A stretch of DNA of 5,287 bases from Gallionellaceae bacterium (lineage in GTDB: Bacteria > Pseudomonadota > Gammaproteobacteria > Burkholderiales > Gallionellaceae), in contig CANFCA010000105.1 in assembly GCA_947445045.1 (NCBI GenBank), forward strand, positions 1 to 5,287, written 5' to 3'. The notes beneath the pieces were generated by a model, which worked only from the letters and a program-made list of their open reading frames with translations, ran no database searches and was not told the origin of the DNA. A program made the position numbers and the translations under genes. The stretch's first letter is position 1. Each line of letters starts with the position of its first letter. This document shows positions 1 through 5,228 of the stretch, piece by piece.

Positions 1-316
1 ACACAGGTTGTGGATAGAAATACCACAAGCCGCCTACTACCCACCACCAACCTAACCTTCCGTCATGCCTTGATTGTTGCCAAGCACCGCCACGCCAGAT
101 GTCAATATCATGCTTGTCAAAATGACGAATATCTCCGCCATGAAATATCGATTCTTCTTGAATTTTCTGGGGTCGTTGATGACGGTGATCGCCATCTCTC
201 CCACCTTCACGCTCCGCATAAGCGGACGACGCAATACTGATAGATAGCACGGCCAGTGTCAGCGTTGAACCAATTACACCGATTAGTTTTTTGTTTGATT
301 TACGTGTGCTTTCCAC
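1..316 (-). CDS. Small secreted Trp/His/Gly-rich protein, 3' end cut by window edge
   Basis: Reading the minus strand from a GTG at 316 gives 105 open codons running off the left edge. The start is supported by an in-frame TAG five codons upstream and by an AGGAA ribosome-binding site about 9 bases before the GTG. Residues 1-34 form a classical signal peptide: basic stretch (STRKSNKK), hydrophobic core (about 11-30) and an SSAYA cleavage site before ER. The mature part is charged and His-rich (GDHRHQRP, HGGDIRHFDKHD), followed by aromatic Trp/Gly motifs (WRGGAW, HDGRLGWWWVVGG, LWYFYPQPV). From memory this matches a family of hypothetical exported proteins in betaproteobacteria that continue into a Pro/Tyr-rich tail, which would lie outside the window. 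Function is unknown; export to the periplasm or envelope is inferred. It is divergent from the gene at 601. Other-frame ORFs over this stretch look spurious. Confidence 0.75.
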   Translation of the reverse strand, partial: MESTRKSNKKLIGVIGSTLTLAVLSISIASSAYAEREGGRDGDHRHQRPQKIQEESIFHGGDIRHFDKHDIDIWRGGAWQQSRHDGRLGWWWVVGGLWYFYPQPV

Positions 317-600
317 GATTGATTGTTCCTAGAAGATTTGAAGTGGTCGCTGCAAAAGCGATATCCCCCGCAACAATAACGCCAAGCACAACAGTCATGC
401 TTAAAGAGTTTTGGAGGAGGTTTAGATTCAACTCCTATCACCGCTTGAGGACAATCAAGTAAGTGTAAAAATTTGTATTTTTTGTTACAAACAAAATTTG
501 CAGTTAAGTTGTAGTGCGAGGAGTATCTATAAAAATATTGGTTTTAAAAACCCAGTGCGCGATGCATTTTTAATGTAATTGTGAGTGGAGGGAGATGCTT
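317..600. promoter_or_regulatory. AT-rich divergent intergenic region
   Basis: This 284-base stretch lies between the divergent starts at 316 (minus) and 601 (plus) and should hold promoters for both genes. It is strongly AT-rich between 460 and 580. Visible elements are a direct repeat AAAATTTG (near 472 and 493), a short inverted repeat TTTGT-T-ACAAA near 482, and the palindrome GGTTTT-A-AAAACC at 540-552. A weak plus-strand promoter candidate is TTAAGT (504-509) with TATAAA (528-533), spacer 18; it is a poor match to the -35 consensus and I do not rely on it. A 32-codon minus-strand ORF (300-398) overlaps the secreted-protein start but lacks a ribosome-binding site. No RNA gene is recognised. 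Confidence 0.4.
540..552. repeat. 13-bp palindrome GGTTTT-A-AAAACC
   Basis: Perfect 6+6 inverted repeat around a single central A, about 50 bases before the start at 601 and just downstream of the TATAAA candidate. It could be an operator for a dimeric regulator or could arise by chance in AT-rich DNA. There is no second copy in the window. Confidence 0.3.
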
Positions 601-1269
601 ATGAAGTACCTAAAATACACATTTGAATGCCTGGTTACTGGTTTGCTTTGCGCTATCGTTGTGCATGGCATGGTGGTACTGGCAACGTGGTTAACAATTG
701 GTGTGTGGTTGAATGAGGGTGGGCAGTATTGGTATGCCTTTATTGCTTCAGTGGCAATGTTCGGTTGTTTGTATGCATTTTTTGACACATTAAACGCTAA
801 AGTCAGTAATAACAAATGGTATCAATATAAGTTTGCTCCCTATGCACTGATTACGATATTAGTGATTTTCCCCGTGATTGTGTGGAGTGTTTATGAACTG
901 AACTATTCTGGCCCGATTAAGCTGACGGTGATAGAAGAACGTCAGCCATTGTTCGTCATGGAGAGTGACGGCTCAATTCAAAATAAATATGAACTCGATA
1001 TTGTGAATGAAACAACTAAGGATATTTACGTGTCGGTTAGCACCGATAATATTATGGAAGGTTTTACGATTACCGGAGCTGAAACTCCATTATTGATAGA
1101 ACATGGAAAGATCAATCACCACACGATCTATATTAAACTACCAGAAAAGTACATCACACATAAAACAATTGATATAAATTTGTTGGTGCGAAATATTTCA
1201 GAGCCAACCATGCAAGCGAAGTACAAAACTTCATTTAACGAGCCTGAGTTTGATTCAGATATTCAATAA
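601..1269 (+). CDS. Membrane protein with FixG/CcoG-like C-terminal Ig-like domain
   Basis: This 222-residue protein starts at ATG 601, nine bases after a strong GGAGG site (587-591); the ATG at 595 is only three bases from it and less likely. Three hydrophobic segments are visible at about 8-36, 43-64 and 81-98. After them, residues 106-215 read like the Ig-fold domain at the end of FixG/CcoG polyferredoxins: a strand ending in EERQPLFVMESDG, then SIQNKYELDIVNET (family: dG-ieN-Y-lki-N), and a final YKTSFNEPEF (family: s-F-gP). The cysteine clusters and heme/ferredoxin-like parts of true CcoG are absent; the only cysteines (10, 17, 56) lie in membrane segments. The domain would face the periplasm if topology matches CcoG. 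Function is unknown; it may be a CcoG-derived accessory protein. No ccoNOP genes are visible nearby. The gene is more AT-rich than dnaJ. The coding call is secure; the domain assignment is from pattern recognition only. Confidence 0.8.
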   Translation: MKYLKYTFECLVTGLLCAIVVHGMVVLATWLTIGVWLNEGGQYWYAFIASVAMFGCLYAFFDTLNAKVSNNKWYQYKFAPYALITILVIFPVIVWSVYELNYSGPIKLTVIEERQPLFVMESDGSIQNKYELDIVNETTKDIYVSVSTDNIMEGFTITGAETPLLIEHGKINHHTIYIKLPEKYITHKTIDINLLVRNISEPTMQAKYKTSFNEPEFDSDIQ

Positions 1270-1401
1270 CATTTCTAATGATGTTGCTAAAATTTTTCAT
1301 ACGGGAATTCTTACTTTTATGTTTTCAGTGGCTGAACGTATTCATGTAATGGAACTCACCCTTGTGCAGTTGCAAAATTCTAAAAATAAAATCACAAGCG
1401 T
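1270..1401. other. Intergenic gap before the DUF1345 gene
   Basis: 132 bases between two plus-strand genes. A weak hairpin AACAT-TTCTAATG-ATGTT (1269-1286) precedes a T-run at about 1294-1298, but the T-run is separated from the stem, so a terminator call is doubtful. A short TTCAG-TGG-CTGAA inverted repeat lies at 1324-1336. I see no convincing promoter and no ribosome-binding site directly before the ATG at 1402. Confidence 0.3.
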
Positions 1402-2088
1402 ATGACTAATATTTCTAATTCTGCCCATCGTCCAGCGTTCATGCGCATTCTTCTTTCACGTCCGCGATTATTCAGTTCGATTTTGATTGGTGTGTTAGTG
1501 GCATTTCTGTTGCCGGATTCTTTAGCGGCACACGATATTACGCGGGTGATTGTTGGTTGGAATGTCGGTGCGTGGATGTATTTGATATTGGCCGCTCGCA
1601 TGATGTTCTGGACAACACACGAAAAAATACGTGCCAACGCCATTGTTCAGGATGATGGAAAGTTTGTGGTGTTAGGTATGGTGATTGTAGCCGCGTTGAT
1701 GTCTATCGGTGCCATCGTTGCCGAACTCGCGGTGGTCAAAGATATGCATGGTATGTTGCGTTATGCGCACATTACGCTTGCGGTTCTGACGATTCTCTCT
1801 TCATGGGCTTTCACACAAGTGATGTTTGCATTGCATTACGCACATGATTTTTATGTGGCTAAAGAGAAGGGCGGTTCGGGAGGACTGGAGTTTCCTAATG
1901 CACCTATCCCAGACTATGGCGATTTCCTTTATTTTGCATGCGTGATTGGTACATCAGGTCAGACCGCCGATGTCAGCTTTAGCAGTAGAGTGATGCGTCG
2001 GACAGGTCTAGTACATTGCGTTTTGGCGTTCTTTTTCAATACGACATTAGTGGCGCTGACCATTAATATCGCGTCGAGTCTAATATGA
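1402..2088 (+). CDS. DUF1345 family integral membrane protein
   Basis: The 228-residue product has about five hydrophobic segments: 23-41, 48-69, 88-112, 120-148 and 200-227. Family-type motifs are [10 protein letters not shown] (52-61), the ALHYAH motif (143-148), and the late block [22 protein letters not shown] (170-191) followed by SSRVMRR. These are the hallmarks of DUF1345, a bacterial inner-membrane family of unknown function usually about 210-230 residues long, so the gene appears intact. The block at 170-191 resembles a re-entrant or channel-like segment, but transport is only inference. The start is uncertain: no clear Shine-Dalgarno precedes the ATG at 1402, and M14 (ATG at 1441) is an alternative closer to the first membrane segment. 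The gene ends 8 bases before the converging DUF4337 stop. Confidence 0.9.
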   Translation: MTNISNSAHRPAFMRILLSRPRLFSSILIGVLVAFLLPDSLAAHDITRVIVGWNVGAWMYLILAARMMFWTTHEKIRANAIVQDDGKFVVLGMVIVAALMSIGAIVAELAVVKDMHGMLRYAHITLAVLTILSSWAFTQVMFALHYAHDFYVAKEKGGSGGLEFPNAPIPDYGDFLYFACVIGTSGQTADVSFSSRVMRRTGLVHCVLAFFFNTTLVALTINIASSLI

Positions 2089-2094
2089 GGCATT

Positions 2095-2110
2095 CACTAT
2101 GCGAGTAGTG
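2095..2110. repeat. Inverted repeat CACTA-TGCGAG-TAGTG at convergent gene ends
   Basis: A 5-bp perfect stem with a 6-base loop, spanning the stop of the DUF4337 gene and lying 7 bases after the DUF1345 stop. It lacks a T-tract on either strand, so it is at best a weak RNA 3' end signal. It is the only hairpin seen at the convergent junction. Confidence 0.3.
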
Positions 2111-2666
2111 CCAATCCCCACAATGCGATGCCGATTGTGGCAGCAACTGCCGCCACGAGAAATAACCACTTTTTGCGCGTGAGAACAGTAATAGAGGCAA
2201 GCGATATGGCAATCTGTATCAGCGTCATTGCCTGTGCTAATTTATGGTGAGGTCGCAACAAATGTTCGCTCTCCTGATTGGCTTTATCTGAAGCTATGTC
2301 TAATTCCTCAGCTTTACTTTTGACTTCCTTTTTTTCCGCTTCGTATTTTTGCAACTGGTCTTTATAAAAACCTTGCTTATCGGGAGGAGCGAGTTCACCA
2401 GCGAGTTCCATCAGATGCCCCTTGTAGCTTTTAGCCTCGTAGTAATTCCATTGGTCAGATGCTTGAGCTTTTTTAAGCACAGCATCATTTTTCATCAGCA
2501 TGGATTCATTTTGTGTTGCACTCCCTTGGTAGCTGATGACTGCAGCTAGGGAGGCTAGTATTGCCGTGAAAATGGCAACTTGGCTGGCAAGGTTATCGCC
2601 GATTTGCGCATGGTGCTCAACTGCATGTTCGTGTGCGCCATGTACGTGGAAACCATCTTCAGACAT
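2097..2666 (-). CDS. DUF4337 family membrane protein
   Basis: The start is the ATG at 2666 (MSEDGFHVHG), preceded by a good AGGAG site 7 bases upstream. An upstream in-frame ATG (2693) would add nine residues that overlap this site and is rejected. The 189-residue product has a His-rich N-terminus (H7, H9, H12, H14, H18, H19), a first membrane helix (about 29-46), a long soluble central region (50-140) with the DQWNYYEAKS motif (71-80), and a Lys/Glu-rich likely coiled coil (100-132). A C-terminal helical hairpin follows (143-162, 167-188) around a TRKKW turn. Layout and motif match DUF4337, a family of unknown function. The central segment is probably one extramembrane domain. It lies 27 bases downstream of the DUF2127 stop on the same strand, so the two are likely co-transcribed. 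The His cluster might bind metal; that is inference. Confidence 0.9.
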   Translation of the reverse strand: MSEDGFHVHGAHEHAVEHHAQIGDNLASQVAIFTAILASLAAVISYQGSATQNESMLMKNDAVLKKAQASDQWNYYEAKSYKGHLMELAGELAPPDKQGFYKDQLQKYEAEKKEVKSKAEELDIASDKANQESEHLLRPHHKLAQAMTLIQIAISLASITVLTRKKWLFLVAAVAATIGIALWGLALLA

Positions 2667-2675
2667 ATTTATTCT

Positions 2676-2681
2676 CCTCGT
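2676..2681 (-). promoter_or_regulatory. Ribosome-binding site fixing the DUF4337 start
   Basis: The minus strand reads GAGGAGAATAAAT before ATG 2666, an AGGAG core with 7-base spacing. It decides against the in-frame ATG at 2693. Confidence 0.75.
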
Positions 2682-2693
2682 TCCAGTTAGCAT

Positions 2694-3146
2694 CTATTCA
2701 GGGGTTTTGTGCAATAAGGTGTTGACCATTAAACCGACAATTAAGACATTGGCTAACAAGGCAGTAAGTGAAAGCCAAGTGGCTTTACTATACAACTCGT
2801 AAAGCTCAAAGGGTACATAGATGCCGCCGCTAATCGCAGCAAACCATTCCGCCCAGCGTCGGCCACCCCACAAGCCATAGGCCTCGATAAATCTTACTAC
2901 TCCGTATAGTGCAGCAAAAATAGCTAGCAACCTTAAACGAGCGTCAGTGAGATGGGTGGCGGCTTCAATAAAAATCTGCGGATAATATTTTGCAGGATTG
3001 AGATGTAAATGCCCAACTAGTTGCTCTGCATAGTATTGAACATCGTGATGTATTAGGGAAAGGGCACCTGCCCCAGCCAACAAAACTAGCGCGCCTTTGG
3101 TGGCTTCAAATAGTGCGACTATGCGAATTATTTTTGACGAGTTCAA
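2694..3146 (-). CDS. DUF2127 family membrane protein
   Basis: The 150-residue product shows hydrophobic segments at about 8-31, 71-90, 97-118 and 122-145. It has the diagnostic block RFIEAYGLWGGRRWAEWFAA (85-104) followed by SGGIYVPFELYEL (106-118), with LHLNP (47-51) between the first two helices. This matches DUF2127, a small bacterial membrane family of unknown function, at normal length. The start is TTG at 3146, forced by an in-frame TAA two codons upstream; no Shine-Dalgarno is visible, so initiation may be weak. The N-terminus (KIIRIVALFEATKG) fits the usual family start, so the protein is not obviously truncated. It is the first gene of a two-gene operon with DUF4337. Its upstream region has been altered by the insertion sequence ending about 50 bases away, which may have changed its promoter. 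Confidence 0.88.
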   Translation of the reverse strand: MNSSKIIRIVALFEATKGALVLLAGAGALSLIHHDVQYYAEQLVGHLHLNPAKYYPQIFIEAATHLTDARLRLLAIFAALYGVVRFIEAYGLWGGRRWAEWFAAISGGIYVPFELYELYSKATWLSLTALLANVLIVGLMVNTLLHKTPE

Positions 3147-3194
3147 ATTTTATTTGACGTGAAATTTGCGAGGATATGAGCTTCCCTGGATATT
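3147..3194. other. Short leader between IS remnant and DUF2127 gene
   Basis: These 48 bases are all that remains of native upstream DNA on this side of the insertion sequence. No ribosome-binding site or clear promoter is seen. If the IS is removed, the native dnaJ to DUF2127 gap would be roughly 80 bases. Confidence 0.4.
3191..3194. repeat. Candidate IS target-site duplication, left copy (TATT)
   Basis: TATT abuts the inverted repeat beginning at 3195 and recurs at 4002-4005. Four bases is within the range known for IS3-family elements, but so short an AT-only match could be chance. Confidence 0.4.
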
Positions 3195-3215
3195 TAGACT
3201 TCCAAGAGGTGGCGT
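3195..3215 (+). repeat. IS terminal inverted repeat, orfB side
   Basis: TAGACTTCC followed by AAGAGGTGGCGT; it pairs with the copy at 3984-4003 with two mismatches and one single-base gap. The orfB stop codon begins immediately after it (3216-3218), the compact arrangement typical of IS3 elements. Confidence 0.75.
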
Positions 3216-3646
3216 TTATGCTACCTGCTTTTCTTTCTGCTGAGCACTGAACCAGTCGTCCAGAAACTGAATCGGTGATTTGTAGCCCAGCGTCGAGTGT
3301 TGCCGTTTACGGTTGTACAGTACTTCGATGTACTCGAATGTCATCGCCCTCATTTCATCCCTCGCCTCATAACGCAAGTCATGCCTACGCTCGTTCTTAA
3401 AACTGTTGAACCAGATTTCGGTCGGCGCATTGTCCCAGCAGTTACCTTTGCGACTCATCGAGCACACCATGCCATACTCCTTCAGTTTGCTTTGAAATAC
3501 GTGACTGGCGTACTGATGAAACAACTAGCCATCCCACGAAGCAACCAAAGAACGGTTGCCAAGTGTTTGGTTATGACTGCCCCGATCCGAGTGATGTAGT
3601 ATTCCGGCTGTTGGCTTCTGTCTAAATGGAAAAAAACTGCCATTAA
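3216..3646 (-). pseudogene. IS3-family transposase orfB remnant (C-terminal catalytic part)
   Basis: Recognisable sequence starts near LMAVF (3646), shifts frame at a 7-T run around 3631, then reads RQKPTAGILHHSDRGS. It breaks at a 60-bp insertion and resumes as QYASHVFQSKLKEYGM, followed by CSMSRKGNCWDNAPTE and a tail ending YNRKRQHSTLGYKSPIQFLDDW and QKEKQVA, stop at 3216. This is the end of an rve/DDE integrase-type catalytic domain. The second Asp (HSDRGS) and the Glu (NAPTE) survive. The first Asp and roughly 160 N-terminal residues are deleted; I infer that number from the usual OrfB length of about 280 residues. The insertion contains an in-frame TAG (3525-3527). The last open stretch, 3216-3524, cannot make a functional transposase. 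Confidence 0.9.
3516..3575. repeat. 60-bp structured insertion inside orfB
   Basis: Conserved orfB text (HSDRGS then QYAS) is contiguous in IS3 transposases, but here 60 bases lie between the Ser and Gln codons. ACTG sits on both sides (3512-3515 and 3576-3579), consistent with a 56-base insert plus a 4-base duplication. Inside are two alternative hairpins sharing one arm: GCAACC (3541-3546) with GGTTGC (3554-3559), and AACCAAA (3543-3549) with TTTGGTT (3566-3572). The length is a multiple of three but a TAG (3525-3527) blocks translation. I do not recognise the sequence; it may be a tiny palindromic element or a rearranged fragment. Confidence 0.65.
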
Positions 3647-3647
3647 G

Positions 3648-3955
3648 TCACTTCTTATCTCTTGGAAAGTAAGCGTTCGACGTATACGTCTCACCTTATT
3701 TTAGAATTTCGTTCTCTCGTTTTAATCGAATGTTCTCGGCACACAACTTCGAAAGTTCCATCTACTCGGTTGTGACAACTTTATCCCCGCACCACCAAGC
3801 TTGCCTGCCTCTTCTGCTTTGACCCAATAACGCAGCTTTTGATGACTGATGACCAACTCTTTGGCCGCAGCACTTGGTGTTAGACTATCCTTGACTCGCT
3901 TCATCGCCAGCACTCTGAACTCTGGTGTGTATTTCTGACTCGATATTCGCTTCAC
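3648..3955 (-). pseudogene. IS3-family transposase orfA remnant (HTH protein)
   Basis: From GTG 3955 the frame reads a typical OrfA start, QKYTPEFRVLAMKRV, then a helix-turn-helix with SAAAKELVISHQKLRYWVK (about residues 29-47) that would bind the IS ends. The open frame stops at 3722, but homology continues in another frame after a single-base shift near 3783-3788: KVVTTE, a TAG (3762-3764), MELSKLCAENIRLKRENEIL, then a TAA (3696-3698). A degraded AYFPRDKK tail follows and ends at 3648-3650. The MELSKL to ENEIL block is the usual leucine-zipper-like oligomerisation segment. The slippery A-run that normally gives OrfAB fusion is expected near 3700 and is destroyed. The gene is inactive. Confidence 0.88.
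3679..3690. repeat. Perfect 12-bp palindrome GACGTATACGTC
   Basis: It lies within a stretch (about 3675-3698) that does not align with the usual EILKKATAYF coding text at the orfA-orfB junction, so it appears to have arrived or formed during decay of the element. Confidence 0.5.
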
Positions 3956-3983
3956 CTCTTATCCAATAAGTAACGATAATTTT

Positions 3984-4003
3984 ACGTCACCCTTGGAAGA
4001 CTA
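3984..4003 (-). repeat. IS terminal inverted repeat, orfA side
   Basis: Reading inward on the minus strand it is TAGTCTTCC followed by AAGGGTGACGT, matching the 3195-3215 copy. It lies about 30 bases before the orfA GTG, a normal IS3 spacing. The outermost TA may belong to the target duplication instead. Confidence 0.75.
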
Positions 4004-4005
4004 TT
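4002..4005. repeat. Candidate IS target-site duplication, right copy (TATT)
   Basis: Pairs with TATT at 3191-3194; see the caution given there about chance. Confidence 0.4.
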
Positions 4006-4036
4006 TTTCGGCGCAAGCTCAGTGTTAACTGCACAA
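4006..4036 (-). other. dnaJ 3' flank
   Basis: Only about 30 bases separate the dnaJ stop from the insertion sequence. A short CAGT-TAAC-ACTG hairpin is present just after the stop, without a run of T on the transcribed strand, so no confident terminator for the dnaKJ transcript can be called. On the minus strand TTAACA here, with AATATC across the healed junction 17 bases on, could have been a promoter split by the IS; this is speculative. Confidence 0.3.
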
Positions 4037-5167
4037 TCACTCGGCAAAAAAATCTTTCACTTTATTCATCCAGGATTTGGCACGCGGGTTATGTCGTTCG
4101 TTATCCTTGTCGTTGATCGCCTCGAATTCGCGCAGCAATTCTTTTTGTTTGTCGGTGAGGTTGACAGGCGTTTCAACAATTACATGGCAATGCAAATCAC
4201 CATGTGTTGCGCTGCGTATTCCTTTGATACCTTTGCCGCGCAAACGGAAGATTTTTCCGCTTTGTGTTTCGGCGGGAATTTTGATGGTTGCCACGCCATC
4301 CAGCGTTGGGATTTCAATTTCTCCACCCAGCGCTGCGATGCTAAAGCTGATGGGCATTTCACAATGCAAATCGTTATGGTCGCGTTGGAAAACAGCGTGC
4401 GATTTGAGTTGTACCACGACGTATAAATCGCCAGGTGGCCCGCCATTTACACCAAGTTCACCTTCGCCACTGAGGCGAATGCGATCATCGGTATCTACGC
4501 CAGCTGGTATTTTAACGGACAAGGTTTTGTGCTTTTTGATGCGTCCTTGCCCGTTACACGATTTACACGGTGAAGCAATCATCTTGCCTGTGCCATGACA
4601 GCGCGGGCAGGTTTGCTGCACCGAGAAGAAGCCTTGTTGCACGCGAACTTGACCGTGTCCTGAACAGGTAGTGCAGGTGCTCGCTGTCGTGCCTGGTTTT
4701 GCTCCTGAGCCGCTACATGTTTCACATTCCGCTTGGGTAGGGATCCGGATTTGTGTTTCGGTGCCTCGTGCTGCTTGTTCTAGGGTGATCTCTAAGTTGT
4801 AACGCAAATCAGAACCGCGCTGCACACTGCTGCGACCACCCCGTTGCCCGCCACCAAATATATCGCCAAAGATATCGGAGAAATCAAATCCTTGTGCGCT
4901 CGCACCTGCACCAAATGGACTGCCGCCTCCCATGCCGCCGGCTTCAAATGCCGCGTGGCCATGTTGATCATAAGCGGCGCGTTTTTGCCCGTCGCTTAAT
5001 GTTTCATAGGCTTCCTTGGCTTCTTTGAAATGAGCTTCGGCCTTGGGATTGTCAGGATTGCGATCTGGGTGATACTTCATCGCCATTTTGCGATAAGCTT
5101 TTTTCAGGTCGTCATCGGATGCATCACGATTTACGCCCAGGGTTTCGTAGTAATCTTTTTTAGACAT
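4037..5167 (-). CDS. dnaJ: Chaperone protein DnaJ (Hsp40)
   Basis: DnaJ delivers unfolded clients to DnaK in the cytoplasm and stimulates its ATPase. The product is 376 residues, the same length as the E. coli protein. In order: J domain (1-70) with the HPD motif at 33-35; Gly/Phe-rich linker (77-111, including [14 protein letters not shown]); four CxxCxGxG zinc-binding repeats at 148-155, 165-172, 187-194 and 201-208, all with both cysteines; then the two client-binding beta domains and a C-terminal dimerisation region ending KDFFAE. All key residues are present, so it should be functional. The start chosen is ATG 5167 ([12 protein letters not shown]), the conserved N-terminus; a TTG at 5179 would add four residues without support. 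No strong Shine-Dalgarno is visible, suggesting coupling to dnaK, which ends 61 bases upstream. A hairpin lies in that gap. Heat-shock control probably comes from a promoter outside the window. Confidence 0.98.
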   Translation of the reverse strand: MSKKDYYETLGVNRDASDDDLKKAYRKMAMKYHPDRNPDNPKAEAHFKEAKEAYETLSDGQKRAAYDQHGHAAFEAGGMGGGSPFGAGASAQGFDFSDIFGDIFGGGQRGGRSSVQRGSDLRYNLEITLEQAARGTETQIRIPTQAECETCSGSGAKPGTTASTCTTCSGHGQVRVQQGFFSVQQTCPRCHGTGKMIASPCKSCNGQGRIKKHKTLSVKIPAGVDTDDRIRLSGEGELGVNGGPPGDLYVVVQLKSHAVFQRDHNDLHCEMPISFSIAALGGEIEIPTLDGVATIKIPAETQSGKIFRLRGKGIKGIRSATHGDLHCHVIVETPVNLTDKQKELLREFEAINDKDNERHNPRAKSWMNKVKDFFAE

Positions 5168-5187
5168 AGTTTTCGCCAATGTGAGAA

Positions 5188-5205
5188 GGGGCGCAGACGC
5201 GCCCC
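5188..5205 (-). promoter_or_regulatory. GC-rich hairpin between dnaK and dnaJ
   Basis: On the minus strand GGGGCGC-GTCT-GCGCCCC forms a perfect 7-bp stem with a 4-base loop, 23 bases after the dnaK stop and 20 bases before the dnaJ ATG. The following bases (TTCTCAC) are only weakly T-rich, so a full terminator is unlikely. It could act as a partial attenuator or an RNA processing or stability element that sets the DnaK:DnaJ ratio. Confidence 0.6.
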
Positions 5206-5228
5206 ATCATTTTGCTCGTGAGTAAGGG

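Larger units (their letters stand above)
3195..4001 (-). mobile_element. Degenerate IS3-family insertion sequence
   Basis: The remnant, about 807 bp against the usual 1.2-1.3 kb, has orfA and orfB in standard order on the minus strand and imperfect terminal inverted repeats (18 of 21 positions). The left-coordinate end reads TAGACTTCCAAGAGGTGGCGT and the other end, inward, TAGTCTTCCAAGGGTGACGT. The sequence TATT occurs directly outside one end (3191-3194) and at the other (4002-4005), a candidate 4-bp target duplication; the exact boundary is uncertain by two bases because TA is shared. The element is dead: orfA has a frameshift and two in-frame stops, about half of orfB is deleted, and a 60-bp insertion interrupts what is left. 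It inserted between dnaJ and the DUF2127-DUF4337 operon. Subgroup (IS3- or IS150-like) is not determined. Confidence 0.88.

Noticed and set aside
300..398. 32-codon minus-strand ORF with a hydrophobic start, overlapping the secreted-protein gene
   Set aside because: No ribosome-binding site and no recognisable homology; a leader peptide is possible but not supported.
256..462. 68-codon plus-strand ORF in the divergent region
   Set aside because: It overlaps the start of the better-supported minus-strand secreted-protein gene and has no matching ribosome-binding site or family features.
3516..3575. The insertion's plus-strand reading MKQLAIPRSNQRT as a peptide gene
   Set aside because: The frame is short and AUG-started by chance at the insertion edge, with no ribosome-binding site of its own and an end in unrelated antisense IS sequence.
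3482..3694. 70-codon minus-strand ORF over the IS remnant
   Set aside because: It is an out-of-frame reading across the deletion junction and the 60-bp insertion; the transposase homology lies in other frames.
4077..4598. 173-codon plus-strand ORF opposite dnaJ
   Set aside because: It is antisense to a perfectly conserved dnaJ, lacks a ribosome-binding site and has low-complexity Ser/Pro composition typical of shadow frames.
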